DNA from: Planctomycetota bacterium
GTDB taxonomy: Bacteria > Planctomycetota > B15-G4 > SIAN01
Reading direction: 5' to 3'
DNA: 64,000 nt
Assembly: GCA_028289345.1 (NCBI GenBank)
Contig: JANQQL010000010.1
Location: 496,001 to 560,000, forward strand
Within the stretch, counting starts at the first letter, position 1; each line of letters starts with the position of its first letter. The position numbers were made by a program, and so were the translations under genes. The notes beneath the pieces were generated by a model. The model was given only the letters and a program-made list of their open reading frames with translations, was not told where the DNA came from and did not search any database. Shown here piece by piece: positions 32,665-41,471 of this stretch.

Positions 32665-35178
32665 TCAGTCGATGCTCACCCGAGTGATTTCTCCCGGCAA
32701 AGGAACCACCGGAATCACAGCAAGAAGCTCTTCGTCGCCGTAAACGATCAGCTCCGAAACGGTTTCCGGGACCATCGCCACGGCGATCGTCCCTGGCTCG
32801 CAGGCGGCTTGACCACGCCGGACGTGCATGACTCCGGACCGATTCTCTCCCGCGAGGAACAGGGGGAGAGATTGCCCAAATTCATCGCGAACCTTGAAAT
32901 GAGTGACCTGTGCGAATCGCTGTCCCAGAATCAACTGGAGTCGGGCGGCCCGAGGAACGACAACTTCCATCTGTCGCGAGTCGTCGGGAAGGTTCACGTC
33001 GGTTGGAAAAATCCCGTCACCAGAGACCCGCAGGACACCACCGTGGAAATGGAGATTTGAGAACTCAAAGTCCCCCTTGGAATCGGTCCGAACGCTCGGC
33101 CCCTCGAGAAACTGCACGAACGTCGGGCCGTGGGGAAGAGGAACTTGACAGGCGGGGCGAACCGCCTGCACCCGGGCTCCCACGAGAACTTCTCCGTCCC
33201 GAGTCCGCAGACAGCCACGGAAACTCGTCAACCGCGAGTCATCCAGAACAACATGGACGGGAACACTGCCGGGCTTCCCAGCAGCAGCCCAACCAATGGC
33301 AAGGGTCCGCGAGTCTCCGACACCAACCGAGTAACTTCGATCGAGCAGATCAGGAAGAACGAACTCGCCCCGTTCATCGGTTCGGGTCCGAGGAAACTCG
33401 ACGGGTTGAGTGGAAATCAGGTCCTCCGAGAAGAACAGGCTGGGCGACGCGAGCCCTGTGGGCGACGGGTCTGCCAACCAAATGGCTGCCCCGGCGACCG
33501 GCTTGCCCCGTGCGTCGACGACTTGACCAAAGAGCGGCAGAGAGTCTTGCGAGAATGCGAGAAGCACTTCCGCGACGCTCCCGGATCCTCCCTCGATCGT
33601 CGTACTGACCGGGAGTTTCCCGGGCAGCCACCCACGGATCGTTTTGGTTTGCGAAGGAGATTCGAGAGTCCCCTCGAATGCGCCCTCGGCATCGGCACGA
33701 ACCCAAGAATCCCCCAGTCCAACGATGGCGTGAGTCGCCGGTGTTCGATCTTCCAACATGGCGCGACCGCGGATGCCAAGACCTCTCACTTCCGGAAGAA
33801 TCAGCTCCACCGGGTGATCCCCCGGACCGCGGATCTGACTCGAGATCCTTCGATGGTCCAAGCTCCGAACTTCCAAGCTTGCCGGCAGCGCCGATTGGTA
33901 GGCATCCAAGATCTCGAACCGGCCGTGGCTGTCTGTCACGGTGGAGGGGCGCAACACCATTGCTCCTGGGTGCTCCGCCCGCCATTGCGAGGCACACTCC
34001 GCGGGAGCGACAAAAGAAACCACCGCATCCACGACAGATTCCCCTCGAGCACTCATGACTTGGCCGCGCAGTTCCCGAGTCGGCTCCACGACCAGAGTCA
34101 CGTTCTGGTCCGCGTCCTCGGGCAGGACGCAACACGTCGCGGCTTGGTATCCACAACCTCGAGCAAACAACCGCCCGCTCCACTCCGCCGAGACACTCAC
34201 CGAGAACTGACCCCGTTCGTCGGTCTCGCACCCCTTGACCAGATCAGCGTCTTCGGGCTGAAAGAAGTACTCGCGCTCGAGACTTGCCGCCGCATGGCCT
34301 TCTTCCAACCAAACCGGAACCCCCTCAACCGACCCGCCGTTTCCATCCACGACCGTCCCGCGGATCTCTCGGACGCCGACCAAACCATTGCCCGCCGGCG
34401 GCGGAGTCGCCACGGCCTCCCGCATCGGTTCGATCCGTGGAGTGGATTCTCGAGTCGACGCTCTCGCCTTCCGGAAAGGTTCCGTGGCCCGTGCGACAGA
34501 AGCTTCCGTCACGCCCTCCTTCCCCACCGATCGCTGCAGCAGAAATGCGGCCAGCCCCAGCGAGATCACGAACATCCCAGCCGCCCATGACCACCCCGTG
34601 GAGCGCTGGAGGCGACTGCGCGAACGTCTCCGCCGCAGGAGATCTCCCCAGAAGACGAGCAACCCGGATCGCCACCCCTGCCTGCCTCTCACGCGAATCT
34701 CGCGCAGTCGGACTCGCACGGTCTTCGTCCCACGGGAAAGGCGAGAGTAGATCGTTGCCACGGGAACACCGAGGTGTTCGGCCGCTTCCGAAGGCGTCAT
34801 TCCTTCGACGTAGCAGGCCATGAGTGTGGAACGGTAGGGCTCTCGCAATTGCATAATCACGGATTGGATCTGTGACACCACGTTGGAATCGTGGGTCGTG
34901 GGATCCGTCGACAATGAGTCGACGAGGCAAGCCGCCCGTCGTTCGTGCCAGACACGACGAGCATGAGAACGGCGGGCGCGGGAAGAGACGTGACGGAGGA
35001 TTCCCTTCAACCATCCCACCTTCGAACGAACTGGCTGAACACTCCCTTGCAAAGCCGTCAGCAGGGTCTCTTGGACCAGGTCTTCGGCCTCGTCGGAGTC
35101 CTTGGCGAGAGAACGCGCCAACGCCCTCAGCTGGGGGATGTACTGGGTCAACTCTTGCGGGCGCGGCTCTCCATCCAT
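32665..35178 (-). CDS. ECF sigma factor fused to a membrane anchor and periplasmic carboxypeptidase-regulatory-like domains
   Basis: 837 residues from ATG 35178 (the frame continues to 35352 without a start signal). Residues ~10-165 are an ECF sigma: region 2 AEDLVQETLLTALQG, WLKGILRHVSSRARRS; region 4 EGMTPSEAAEHLGVPVATI, then YSRLSRGTKTVRVRLR. A basic linker leads to one membrane helix (~196-214; WAAGMFVISLGLAAFLL). The rest lies outside and consists of repeated carboxypeptidase-regulatory-like (CarboxypepD_reg/SpaA-like) beta units: IRGTVVDGNGGSVEGVPVWL, LRGQVMSARGESVVDAVVSF, LFGQVVDARGKPVAGAAIWL, FRGCLRTRDGEVLVGARVQA. Sigma and sensor are thus one polypeptide; release would need proteolysis or the sigma acts at the membrane. 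Divergent from an SGNH-TPR gene. Confidence 0.9.
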   Translation of the reverse strand: MDGEPRPQELTQYIPQLRALARSLAKDSDEAEDLVQETLLTALQGSVQPVRSKVGWLKGILRHVSSRARRSHARRVWHERRAACLVDSLSTDPTTHDSNVVSQIQSVIMQLREPYRSTLMACYVEGMTPSEAAEHLGVPVATIYSRLSRGTKTVRVRLREIRVRGRQGWRSGLLVFWGDLLRRRRSRSRLQRSTGWSWAAGMFVISLGLAAFLLQRSVGKEGVTEASVARATEPFRKARASTRESTPRIEPMREAVATPPPAGNGLVGVREIRGTVVDGNGGSVEGVPVWLEEGHAAASLEREYFFQPEDADLVKGCETDERGQFSVSVSAEWSGRLFARGCGYQAATCCVLPEDADQNVTLVVEPTRELRGQVMSARGESVVDAVVSFVAPAECASQWRAEHPGAMVLRPSTVTDSHGRFEILDAYQSALPASLEVRSLDHRRISSQIRGPGDHPVELILPEVRGLGIRGRAMLEDRTPATHAIVGLGDSWVRADAEGAFEGTLESPSQTKTIRGWLPGKLPVSTTIEGGSGSVAEVLLAFSQDSLPLFGQVVDARGKPVAGAAIWLADPSPTGLASPSLFFSEDLISTQPVEFPRTRTDERGEFVLPDLLDRSYSVGVGDSRTLAIGWAAAGKPGSVPVHVVLDDSRLTSFRGCLRTRDGEVLVGARVQAVRPACQVPLPHGPTFVQFLEGPSVRTDSKGDFEFSNLHFHGGVLRVSGDGIFPTDVNLPDDSRQMEVVVPRAARLQLILGQRFAQVTHFKVRDEFGQSLPLFLAGENRSGVMHVRRGQAACEPGTIAVAMVPETVSELIVYGDEELLAVIPVVPLPGEITRVSID

Positions 35179-35351
35179 GGGTATGCACGGCTCCTCAACG
35201 ATTCGATCGGATCGTCGGGGGCCCAGGCGCCTCTCCGGCGGGCCAAAATATAGCGTCGGTGAGCAATCCCACGGAAGCCCTGGAACTCGGTCCTCCCTAG
35301 CACTCGCAGTTCGACTTCGTATGCTTCCATCCTGGAACCAATCCACCAGCA

Positions 35352-36962
35352 ATGATGACGGTCCCCCGTCGCGCCCGGCTCGAAACGCCCCTCCTCATGG
35401 CTCGAATCTTCAGCAGATCCTTTCTCATCCTGTTCGGGATCCTCTTGCCATTGCTGGCGGTCGAGTTGGGGCTCCAAGTCGCCGCCTTCTATGCCAGCCG
35501 CTCGGCCGTCACAGACATTGAACGAGGCCGAAGCGCACGAACGAGTCGCACCATCCTGTGCGTGGGCGATTCGTACACCTACGGTTCTGGCGCTTCCACT
35601 CGCGAGAACTCCTATCCGGGACGACTCGCCCAAGAACTGGCGGAGGCCTCAGACTGGAACGTCATCAACGCTGGGTGGCCGGGAAGGAACTCTGCCCAGG
35701 TGATGCAACGGATTCCCGGCATGCTGGCGGAGTACCAGCCCAACGTGCTGTGTCTCCTGATCGGTCGGAACAATCGTTGGAATCGGGAAGAGATCGACCT
35801 GCCCCCTCCTGCACTCGATCAGGTGGCCGACCTCGATGCTCAAGGATGGGAATGGCGCTGGAGGACTGCTCGACTGATTTCGATTTGCTGGGGGCGAATT
35901 CGAGGCAGAGAGGACACCCGTCCCTCGGAGCCGGCCGTGGTCGTCGAGCCTTCCAAGCCCGCACGCTCCGAGAGTCCACGCCCTCCTTCTCCGTCCCCCA
36001 GTCCGCGCCGAAGTGTTCCCGAATCCCCCGAGCAACGGGCCAAACGACTGGCTCGAAAGAAGGCCGTCGAGGACCTCGCAGACTCGCCCGACTACCAACC
36101 CATTCAGCAATCATTGCAGCTTCTCGAAGACAACAAGAAAGATGCGGCGGCCAAGGTCCTCGCCGACGCCAGGGACCGTTTCCGAGAGTCGACCGACCTG
36201 ATCACCATCGAGGAGTACGTCAAAGTCCTCGAGGATCTTCGCCATCACCAAACCACCGTCGAAGAGTGCCAGTTCTTCTTGCAAGAGTTCCCCGAAAGCG
36301 AAATTCTTTGGGGAACGCTCGCCGGACCACTCGCTCACTTGAAGCGGCTCGACGAAGCCTATCACGCCGTCGGTGAAGCGTTTCGCTGCACCGGGGGTGA
36401 TCAGAAAGCCTGGCTCTTCAATGCTCGAGCGACCGTCCACAAAGCCGCGCGAAAGTATGACTCGGCACTCGACGATTTTGTGACGGCCTATGCTCTCTCG
36501 GGAAACCAGCAGCTTCTCGCGTCCAACCTGAGTCGACTCGGGCAGCACAGCCCGGACGTATTCGACGATCTTGCGGGAGCGATGGAGCGCCTCGAGTTGC
36601 CTCCCGACGCTCGAGCAGTTGTTTTGGACACGGTGGCCGAAATCCGCCAACACTGGACGACCACAGAAGAGGGAGTCCCTCTCCACATCCAGAAGCTCAC
36701 CGACGACCTCTCCTCCATCCAGGGACTGTGTGAACAGGCCGGTGTCGATCTGATGTTGCTGACTTACCCTACGGATATCGAAGAGAGTCGGTGCATTCGC
36801 CGTTTCGCGGAAGAGGCCGGGGTTCCGTTCCTCGACCTGGTCCCGATTTTCGGCAAGCTGCTCGAAGCCGCCAAGCCGTCCGACTACTTCATTCCCGACG
36901 GGCATCCGAACGATGCGGGATACTTGATCATCGCCCGCGAGGTGACTCAGATCGTTCTTTGA
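35352..36962 (+). CDS. Membrane-anchored SGNH hydrolase with a TPR-like insert
   Basis: 536 residues. An N-terminal hydrophobic anchor (SFLILFGILLPLLAVELGLQVAAF) is followed by block I of an SGNH hydrolase (LCVGDSYTYGSGAS; Ser74), VINAGWPGRNSAQV (Gly block) and LLIGRNNRW (Asn block). The domain is then split by a ~270-residue insert with a Pro/Ser-rich linker and TPR-like helices (IQQSLQLLEDNKKDAAAKVL; AYHAVGEAFRCTGG). The fold resumes with VDLMLLTYPTDIEESR, and block V IPDGHPNDAGY (Asp516, His518) ends it. This is the layout of alginate-acetyltransferase/AlgX-like or O-acyl-hydrolase SGNH proteins with anchor. Start is the first of two tandem ATGs; ATG 35397 is an alternative. Confidence 0.9.
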   Translation: MMTVPRRARLETPLLMARIFSRSFLILFGILLPLLAVELGLQVAAFYASRSAVTDIERGRSARTSRTILCVGDSYTYGSGASTRENSYPGRLAQELAEASDWNVINAGWPGRNSAQVMQRIPGMLAEYQPNVLCLLIGRNNRWNREEIDLPPPALDQVADLDAQGWEWRWRTARLISICWGRIRGREDTRPSEPAVVVEPSKPARSESPRPPSPSPSPRRSVPESPEQRAKRLARKKAVEDLADSPDYQPIQQSLQLLEDNKKDAAAKVLADARDRFRESTDLITIEEYVKVLEDLRHHQTTVEECQFFLQEFPESEILWGTLAGPLAHLKRLDEAYHAVGEAFRCTGGDQKAWLFNARATVHKAARKYDSALDDFVTAYALSGNQQLLASNLSRLGQHSPDVFDDLAGAMERLELPPDARAVVLDTVAEIRQHWTTTEEGVPLHIQKLTDDLSSIQGLCEQAGVDLMLLTYPTDIEESRCIRRFAEEAGVPFLDLVPIFGKLLEAAKPSDYFIPDGHPNDAGYLIIAREVTQIVL

Positions 36963-36964
36963 TC

Positions 36965-36996
36965 CGAGGACATCTCGCGCCGGCGATCGTTCCTCG
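36965..36996. terminator. Hairpin between convergent genes
   Basis: CGAGGA (36965-36970) pairs with TCCTCG (36991-36996) and encloses TCGC/GCGA. It fills the 35 nt between the convergent SGNH-TPR gene (stop 36962) and the FG-GAP gene (stop 36998). No U tract. Confidence 0.5.
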
Positions 36997-36997
36997 C

Positions 36998-38659
36998 TCA
37001 GAACCCATACTTCAGCTCCAACCCACTGCTCATCGCCACCCCTTGGATGGCGTCTCCGTCCAATAGCAACAGCTGAAGGAACAATGACGCGCAGACAAGG
37101 ACCGGGTCGTCGGGAATCTCGAGGATTCCTTCGAGGCCGTCGGCGGGAATCGGAAGGCGTTGCAAAATCGTCGGGGAAACCAGCCACTGCCCTCCTTTGA
37201 AAGGCAGATCGACAGCATCGTTCCCCACGATCAAGAAGCCGATGGTGTCGCGACCCGAGGAGTTTGTCAGGACGATCTCGTTGCTCGACCCGACCTGTGG
37301 CGGACCGGAAAGGAGGATCTTGGGGACGCCCAAGGTTCCTGAAAGGCCATAGCCGTAGTTTCGGAAGTACGCCAGCTTCATGGCGTAGACCCAGACCCGG
37401 CCTTCCGACTCGAGATACACTGGGTCCCCCACCGCGAGATCGGGAATGCCGTCATTGTTGACGTCCCCCGCAAACGTGCAACCGGCCCCGTACTCATTCC
37501 CAAAGATCGGCGCGTCGAGCTGATGAGCCAAGAGGTGAGTCCTGCCAGAGTGGACTCGGACGAGTCCTCGGGACGACGAGAGATCGCCGCCGGGCACACC
37601 GATGGCATACTCCGGATAGCCGTCCTGATTCACGTCTCCCAAACAGGAAACCGAGGCTCCGAGACGCGCCCCGGCCACCGTGCCATTCTGCTGATGCAGC
37701 AGGTTTCCCGAAAGTCCCGCAAGAACGCGAACGGCACCTGCTTGCGGAGCGGAGGTGTGTTCCTGCGGCGAGCCAACCAAGAGGTCCTCCCGGCCATCCA
37801 AGTCGACATCGCCCGCTCCACTCACCGTTTCTCCGAATCGGACTCCGGGAGCCGACCCAGCCTCGCTTTGCAAGAGCGTGTAGTCATCCGAGTCGTACAC
37901 CCGAACTCTTCCTTGATCGACCCAAAGCGGTCCGTCGAATCCCGGCTCTGCGACGATGACATCCGCGGTTCCATCGCCATTCACGTCGGAGGCACCGAGA
38001 GCCAGGCCGAAGTCATCGTTCGCCGTCGTCGAAAGAATCGGCTCGGGTGGAAACCCAATGGAACCGTAGAAACGGTAGGCGGCTCCTGTCAAAGTCTGGG
38101 AATCCACCGTCGTCCCGACGTACTCGTGGGGAGCCGATACCGCAAACCACTGGAAGTCGCCCGACGCAGATCTGCCGACCGTCACGGCATGACCAAAACG
38201 AGAAGGGAACGGCTTTGTCTTGCCGTATCCGGTCCACTTGACGAGCAGCGACGATCCCCCAAACATCACCACCTGGCCCGTGTCCTCGTTGGCCCCCGGC
38301 GCACCAACCAGAAAGTCGTTGGTCGAGTTCCGCAGCCCGGCGACCGAGTAGCCTGCTTGCACGCCTGCCTTGGTCCCTTGAGTGGCAAACAGCACGGAGC
38401 CATCCAGGCCACTGTGGATCCGGGCCTCGCCAGCATCCACCAACCCGCCAATGTCCTTCCCGGGAAGCCCAACCAACACGTCCTCGAATCCATCTCCGTT
38501 GATGTCCCCCACGCTGGCAATTCGCGTCCCCAGCTCGCTGCCCGACTGAGAATCGTCCACCTCCCATTTCAGCACTTGGGAAGAAACGGGATTCGCGGCG
38601 ACGACGAAGGCAAGGAGCGCAAGCTTCGGGGCTCGGCGGGGAAAGGCAACCAGTCCCAT
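36998..38659 (-). CDS. Exported integrin-alpha-like FG-GAP protein with C-terminal beta module
   Basis: 553 residues with a signal (LALLAFVVAANPVSSQ). Seven or so FG-GAP repeats span ~30-430: ASVGDINGDGFEDVLVGLPG, VDAGEARIHSGLDG, GASDVNGDGTADVIVAEPG, GAGDVDLDGREDLLVGSPQ, CLGDVNQDGYPEYAIGVPGG, FAGDVNNDGIPDLAVGDP. The G-x-x-x-G-D-x-N-x-D-G-x-x-D loops are the Ca2+-binding type of integrin alpha chains. Residues ~435-553 form the shared C-terminal module (LSGTLGVPKILLSGPPQVG..., ending SSGLELKYGF). Probably exposed on the surface or secreted, mediating binding. It is the first of several minus-strand propeller genes but is separated from the next by 182 nt. Confidence 0.93.
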   Translation of the reverse strand: MGLVAFPRRAPKLALLAFVVAANPVSSQVLKWEVDDSQSGSELGTRIASVGDINGDGFEDVLVGLPGKDIGGLVDAGEARIHSGLDGSVLFATQGTKAGVQAGYSVAGLRNSTNDFLVGAPGANEDTGQVVMFGGSSLLVKWTGYGKTKPFPSRFGHAVTVGRSASGDFQWFAVSAPHEYVGTTVDSQTLTGAAYRFYGSIGFPPEPILSTTANDDFGLALGASDVNGDGTADVIVAEPGFDGPLWVDQGRVRVYDSDDYTLLQSEAGSAPGVRFGETVSGAGDVDLDGREDLLVGSPQEHTSAPQAGAVRVLAGLSGNLLHQQNGTVAGARLGASVSCLGDVNQDGYPEYAIGVPGGDLSSSRGLVRVHSGRTHLLAHQLDAPIFGNEYGAGCTFAGDVNNDGIPDLAVGDPVYLESEGRVWVYAMKLAYFRNYGYGLSGTLGVPKILLSGPPQVGSSNEIVLTNSSGRDTIGFLIVGNDAVDLPFKGGQWLVSPTILQRLPIPADGLEGILEIPDDPVLVCASLFLQLLLLDGDAIQGVAMSSGLELKYGF

Positions 38660-38841
38660 GGGGAACTCCAGCAGATGACCGAGGCGATCTCCCTCAATCC
38701 ACGCTTGGAGTCTGTTCGTGACGAGAAAAATCGCGTCGCCGCTGAAAAAGGATCGGGTCCTCAGGCTGCACCACTCCGACGATCGGAAGCCCTCGCCAGG
38801 AGTCGTTTCGGCTCGTTCTCGCGACCGCGTGACGCCGGCTT

Positions 38842-39744
38842 CTAGGGACTCTTCGATCCTTCACGAGTCGAAACGACGACCAGAGACTCTCCTTCGGGGT
38901 GCACGGCAATGCGAGAGATCTCCCCCAAGCCAGCATCCGCGAAGTCCGCGACTTCGGTCCAGCCGTCGTCACCGGAGCGCCACCGATAGAGCCGGCTGCC
39001 ATCGCCACTCAGGAGATCACCCATGGGTGTCCACGCCACGTCTTCTCGCCCGGGGAGTGTCGCAACCAATCGAGTTTGCTCGTGAGTCTTCGTGTCGTAG
39101 CGCGTCACCCACCAGCGATCCTCGCTCTCCTTGTGAATGAAACTCATGCCGCGGGAGTGGGGAATTCGCGCCAGGGATCTGCCGATGTTGGACGCGACCA
39201 CGACGGGCTGCGGTTCACCGACGACCGCTAGCTGAAGAGTTGGTGGCTCGCCCAGCACGAAGAGCAACACCCGCCGCTCATCGATCCACGCGTGGTACCC
39301 AACGGGCGCCACGGTCGGCAACAAAGAGGTCGGTGCCCCTCCATCGAGAGGAAACCCCCAAAGGTGCTGGCTGCCATCCGCTTCCACCCGCACCGTCGAG
39401 AGTGCCGTTCCCTCGTTCATGGGAGTCGGTGAGTACTCGCTCGTCTCGGCGGTTTGGATCACTTCGATCGTCGACTTGTTTCCCAAGTCGTAGCGCCAGA
39501 TGTCTGCTTGTCCTTGGGGATCGATCGACGTGTAGAAGACGCTTTCCCCCTCCGGCGAATACGACGGCTGGTTGTCGTACCCATCGCGGTCCGTGAGGCG
39601 CTCCGGGGTTCCGAGCTCGAGCTTGTCACCGTCTCCCGCCAACGGAATCAGCCAGAGGTCCGTCCCAGGCACTTGTGCCATCGAGAGAGACGAAGGAAGT
39701 CCGATCGACAAGGAGAGCGCAAAGGTCCGTTTCCAACCAGCCAT
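38842..39744 (-). CDS. Exported TolB-like WD/PD40 propeller protein
   Basis: 300 residues from ATG 39744, which has GGGAGG 7 nt upstream and starts a signal peptide (MAGWKRTFALSLSIGLPSS..., cut near SMAQ). The body carries PD40/TolB-like blades: YDNQPSYSPEGESVFYTS with DIWRYDL, SPTPMNEGTALSTVRVEADG, and AWTPMGDLLSGDGSRLYRWR. In TolB proteins this fold is a periplasmic scaffold; in planctomycetes many stand-alone copies have no known job. An upstream extension to 39867 is rejected. Confidence 0.86.
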   Translation of the reverse strand: MAGWKRTFALSLSIGLPSSLSMAQVPGTDLWLIPLAGDGDKLELGTPERLTDRDGYDNQPSYSPEGESVFYTSIDPQGQADIWRYDLGNKSTIEVIQTAETSEYSPTPMNEGTALSTVRVEADGSQHLWGFPLDGGAPTSLLPTVAPVGYHAWIDERRVLLFVLGEPPTLQLAVVGEPQPVVVASNIGRSLARIPHSRGMSFIHKESEDRWWVTRYDTKTHEQTRLVATLPGREDVAWTPMGDLLSGDGSRLYRWRSGDDGWTEVADFADAGLGEISRIAVHPEGESLVVVSTREGSKSP

Positions 39745-39876
39745 TCTGTCGCCTCCCAAGCCAAGTCCATGAGTCGCGCGCTTCCACCGTCCTCTTCGGT
39801 GAAAGCGCGCAGCCGATCTCTCCAGTCTATCAGGGTCGAGGAGACCTCGGAGCCACGACTCGGCCAAGACCTTCCG

Positions 39877-40911
39877 CTACTTCACGGTTTGAAACTCTCC
39901 CACCACGGCATCTTGGACGGGCGGCAAGTAGATCGCGCGCACGATCATGTTGGAGCCGGGCGTGCCCATGAGCCCGATGTAGTTGTTGGTGTAGATCACC
40001 TTGCCTTCGGGGCCGGTCGCCATCCCGTTGGGGTGATAGAGCCGAGCACGGCTCGGGGCGAATCCGTTCCTCGTGCCGGGCGCGCCGGTCCCGGCAACGA
40101 CTCTTACCTGACCGCTCTTGGTCACCTCATAGATCCGGTGGGAGAAGATCTTCGAGACGTAGAGCTTCCCCCCACAGACCGTGACGTGGGCGTTGTTGGT
40201 CGACCCAAGCCCTCCAACGGCCGCAAGGACACTCGCTTGCCCGGTTTTCTCGATCCGAAGGACCAAGTTGTCACGAAAGTTGACGACGTACATTTCCTCA
40301 CCGTCGATGAAGATTCCATTGGGACCGTTGAGCAGAGGGTCCGCGGAAAACGGATTCGTCGTTCCATCAGGGGCAACCTTCGAGATCGTGTCACCCAAGA
40401 AGTTGGCGACGAAGATCTCTTCGTCGTCGTTGACAGCAACGCCCACCGGTCCTACCAATCCCTGGCTCGTGACCAGGGTTCGTGAACCGTCTTCATGAAC
40501 CCGAAACAACCGATTCCTCTGGTAGTCGGACTGAAGCAACTCTCCTCGACGGTCAATGGTGTTCCCCGAGGCCTGCTGAAAGCGATCGGTGAGAGTCATC
40601 ACCGTGCCGTCGGGGTCGATCCGAAACACCTTGCGGCTGAAGTTGGCGACATAGAAACGCCCCTTGGCATCGATGGCCAATCCGCCAATGGCACGTCCGG
40701 CAACCATGGGCCGGTCGGTTCGCACGGTCTTCACTTCGGCGAGGTGTCCCTTGCGTAGGTCGGTTTGCCCCAGAGCGAGACCCGGAGCAAGAAGCCACAG
40801 AGAGAAAAGACAACTGATCTGCACGCCGGTCTTCGAGGTTCGCGGCGTGGCCGGAACGGCGCCCTGGAGCGGAGGAGTGGTGAAGCGAACAAGCGAAAGG
40901 ATCGTGGGCAT
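39877..40911 (-). CDS. Exported NHL/SMP-30-like six-blade propeller protein
   Basis: 344 residues from ATG 40911. The hydrophobic export segment (ISCLFSLWLLAPGLALGQ) lies about 30 residues in, so a later GTG start (40824) giving a conventional signal peptide is possible. The propeller has NHL-type blades: GGLAIDAKGRFYVANFSRKV, then FRIDPDG; GNTIDRRGELLQSDYQRNR; GVAVNDDEEIFVANFLGDTI, then SKVAPDG; GPNGIFIDGEEMYVVNFRDN. It resembles SMP-30/gluconolactonase-like proteins but the metal ligands of that enzyme family cannot be confirmed. It lies 132 nt upstream of the TolB-like gene on the same strand and may be cotranscribed. Confidence 0.87.
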   Translation of the reverse strand: MPTILSLVRFTTPPLQGAVPATPRTSKTGVQISCLFSLWLLAPGLALGQTDLRKGHLAEVKTVRTDRPMVAGRAIGGLAIDAKGRFYVANFSRKVFRIDPDGTVMTLTDRFQQASGNTIDRRGELLQSDYQRNRLFRVHEDGSRTLVTSQGLVGPVGVAVNDDEEIFVANFLGDTISKVAPDGTTNPFSADPLLNGPNGIFIDGEEMYVVNFRDNLVLRIEKTGQASVLAAVGGLGSTNNAHVTVCGGKLYVSKIFSHRIYEVTKSGQVRVVAGTGAPGTRNGFAPSRARLYHPNGMATGPEGKVIYTNNYIGLMGTPGSNMIVRAIYLPPVQDAVVGEFQTVK

Positions 40912-41040
40912 GACTCGTGGCCTTTTCGTTCGAGAACCGGGAGGGACGAAGCACAACCAGGAGCAGACGTTGCCACTGAGCGGGGAGCGGTCTCAAAAGA
41001 TTGGAGTCCGCGGCGCGCTCTCACGACGGAGAGACCGGTG

Positions 41041-41385
41041 TCACCATGGGAAGGACCTGGCGCACGACGTTCCTAACAGCGACCGAACCCATCCTTCGAG
41101 GGCCGCCTCGACCCCGGCTTCCCGGTTGCTCCCCGGAGGGGCACAGAAGATTTCTGAGAAAACCTGGCCGCTCGCCATGACCCGTACACCAACGTCCCAC
41201 GACTCCGAACCGCGTCGATACAGATCGAGCGTCCGATGGTCTCCACCAGGCCATTCGAAGAGAAGTTCGAGCCGGTGGAGTTCACCTGTTTGCCCCACCG
41301 CTTCCTTCGCGCAGACCTCTTGTCGTCGTTCCTCTGGAGAGCCGTTTGCTGTGAGATTCTCGTCCCGCCTACGAGTTCCGTTCAC
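41041..41385 (-). CDS. Small protein of unknown function
   Basis: 114 residues from GTG 41385. The composition and alternation (LHRLELLFEWPGGDHRTLDL, SWDVGVRVMASG, FSEIFCAPPGSNREAGVEAA) look like a real beta-alpha domain rather than a shadow, and it fits exactly between two other genes, divergent from the cassette B sigma gene across 86 nt. Three cysteines, no signal peptide, no membrane helix. No family recognised. Confidence 0.55.
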   Translation of the reverse strand: MNGTRRRDENLTANGSPEERRQEVCAKEAVGQTGELHRLELLFEWPGGDHRTLDLYRRGSESWDVGVRVMASGQVFSEIFCAPPGSNREAGVEAALEGWVRSLLGTSCARSFPW

Positions 41386-41471
41386 CTTGCCCGTTTTGCA
41401 ATGTCGGTGTACGCTTGCGCCCTGGTGGCCAGGAAAAACGTGGCTGGTGAACCCCCGGAGCCTGCCTTCGA

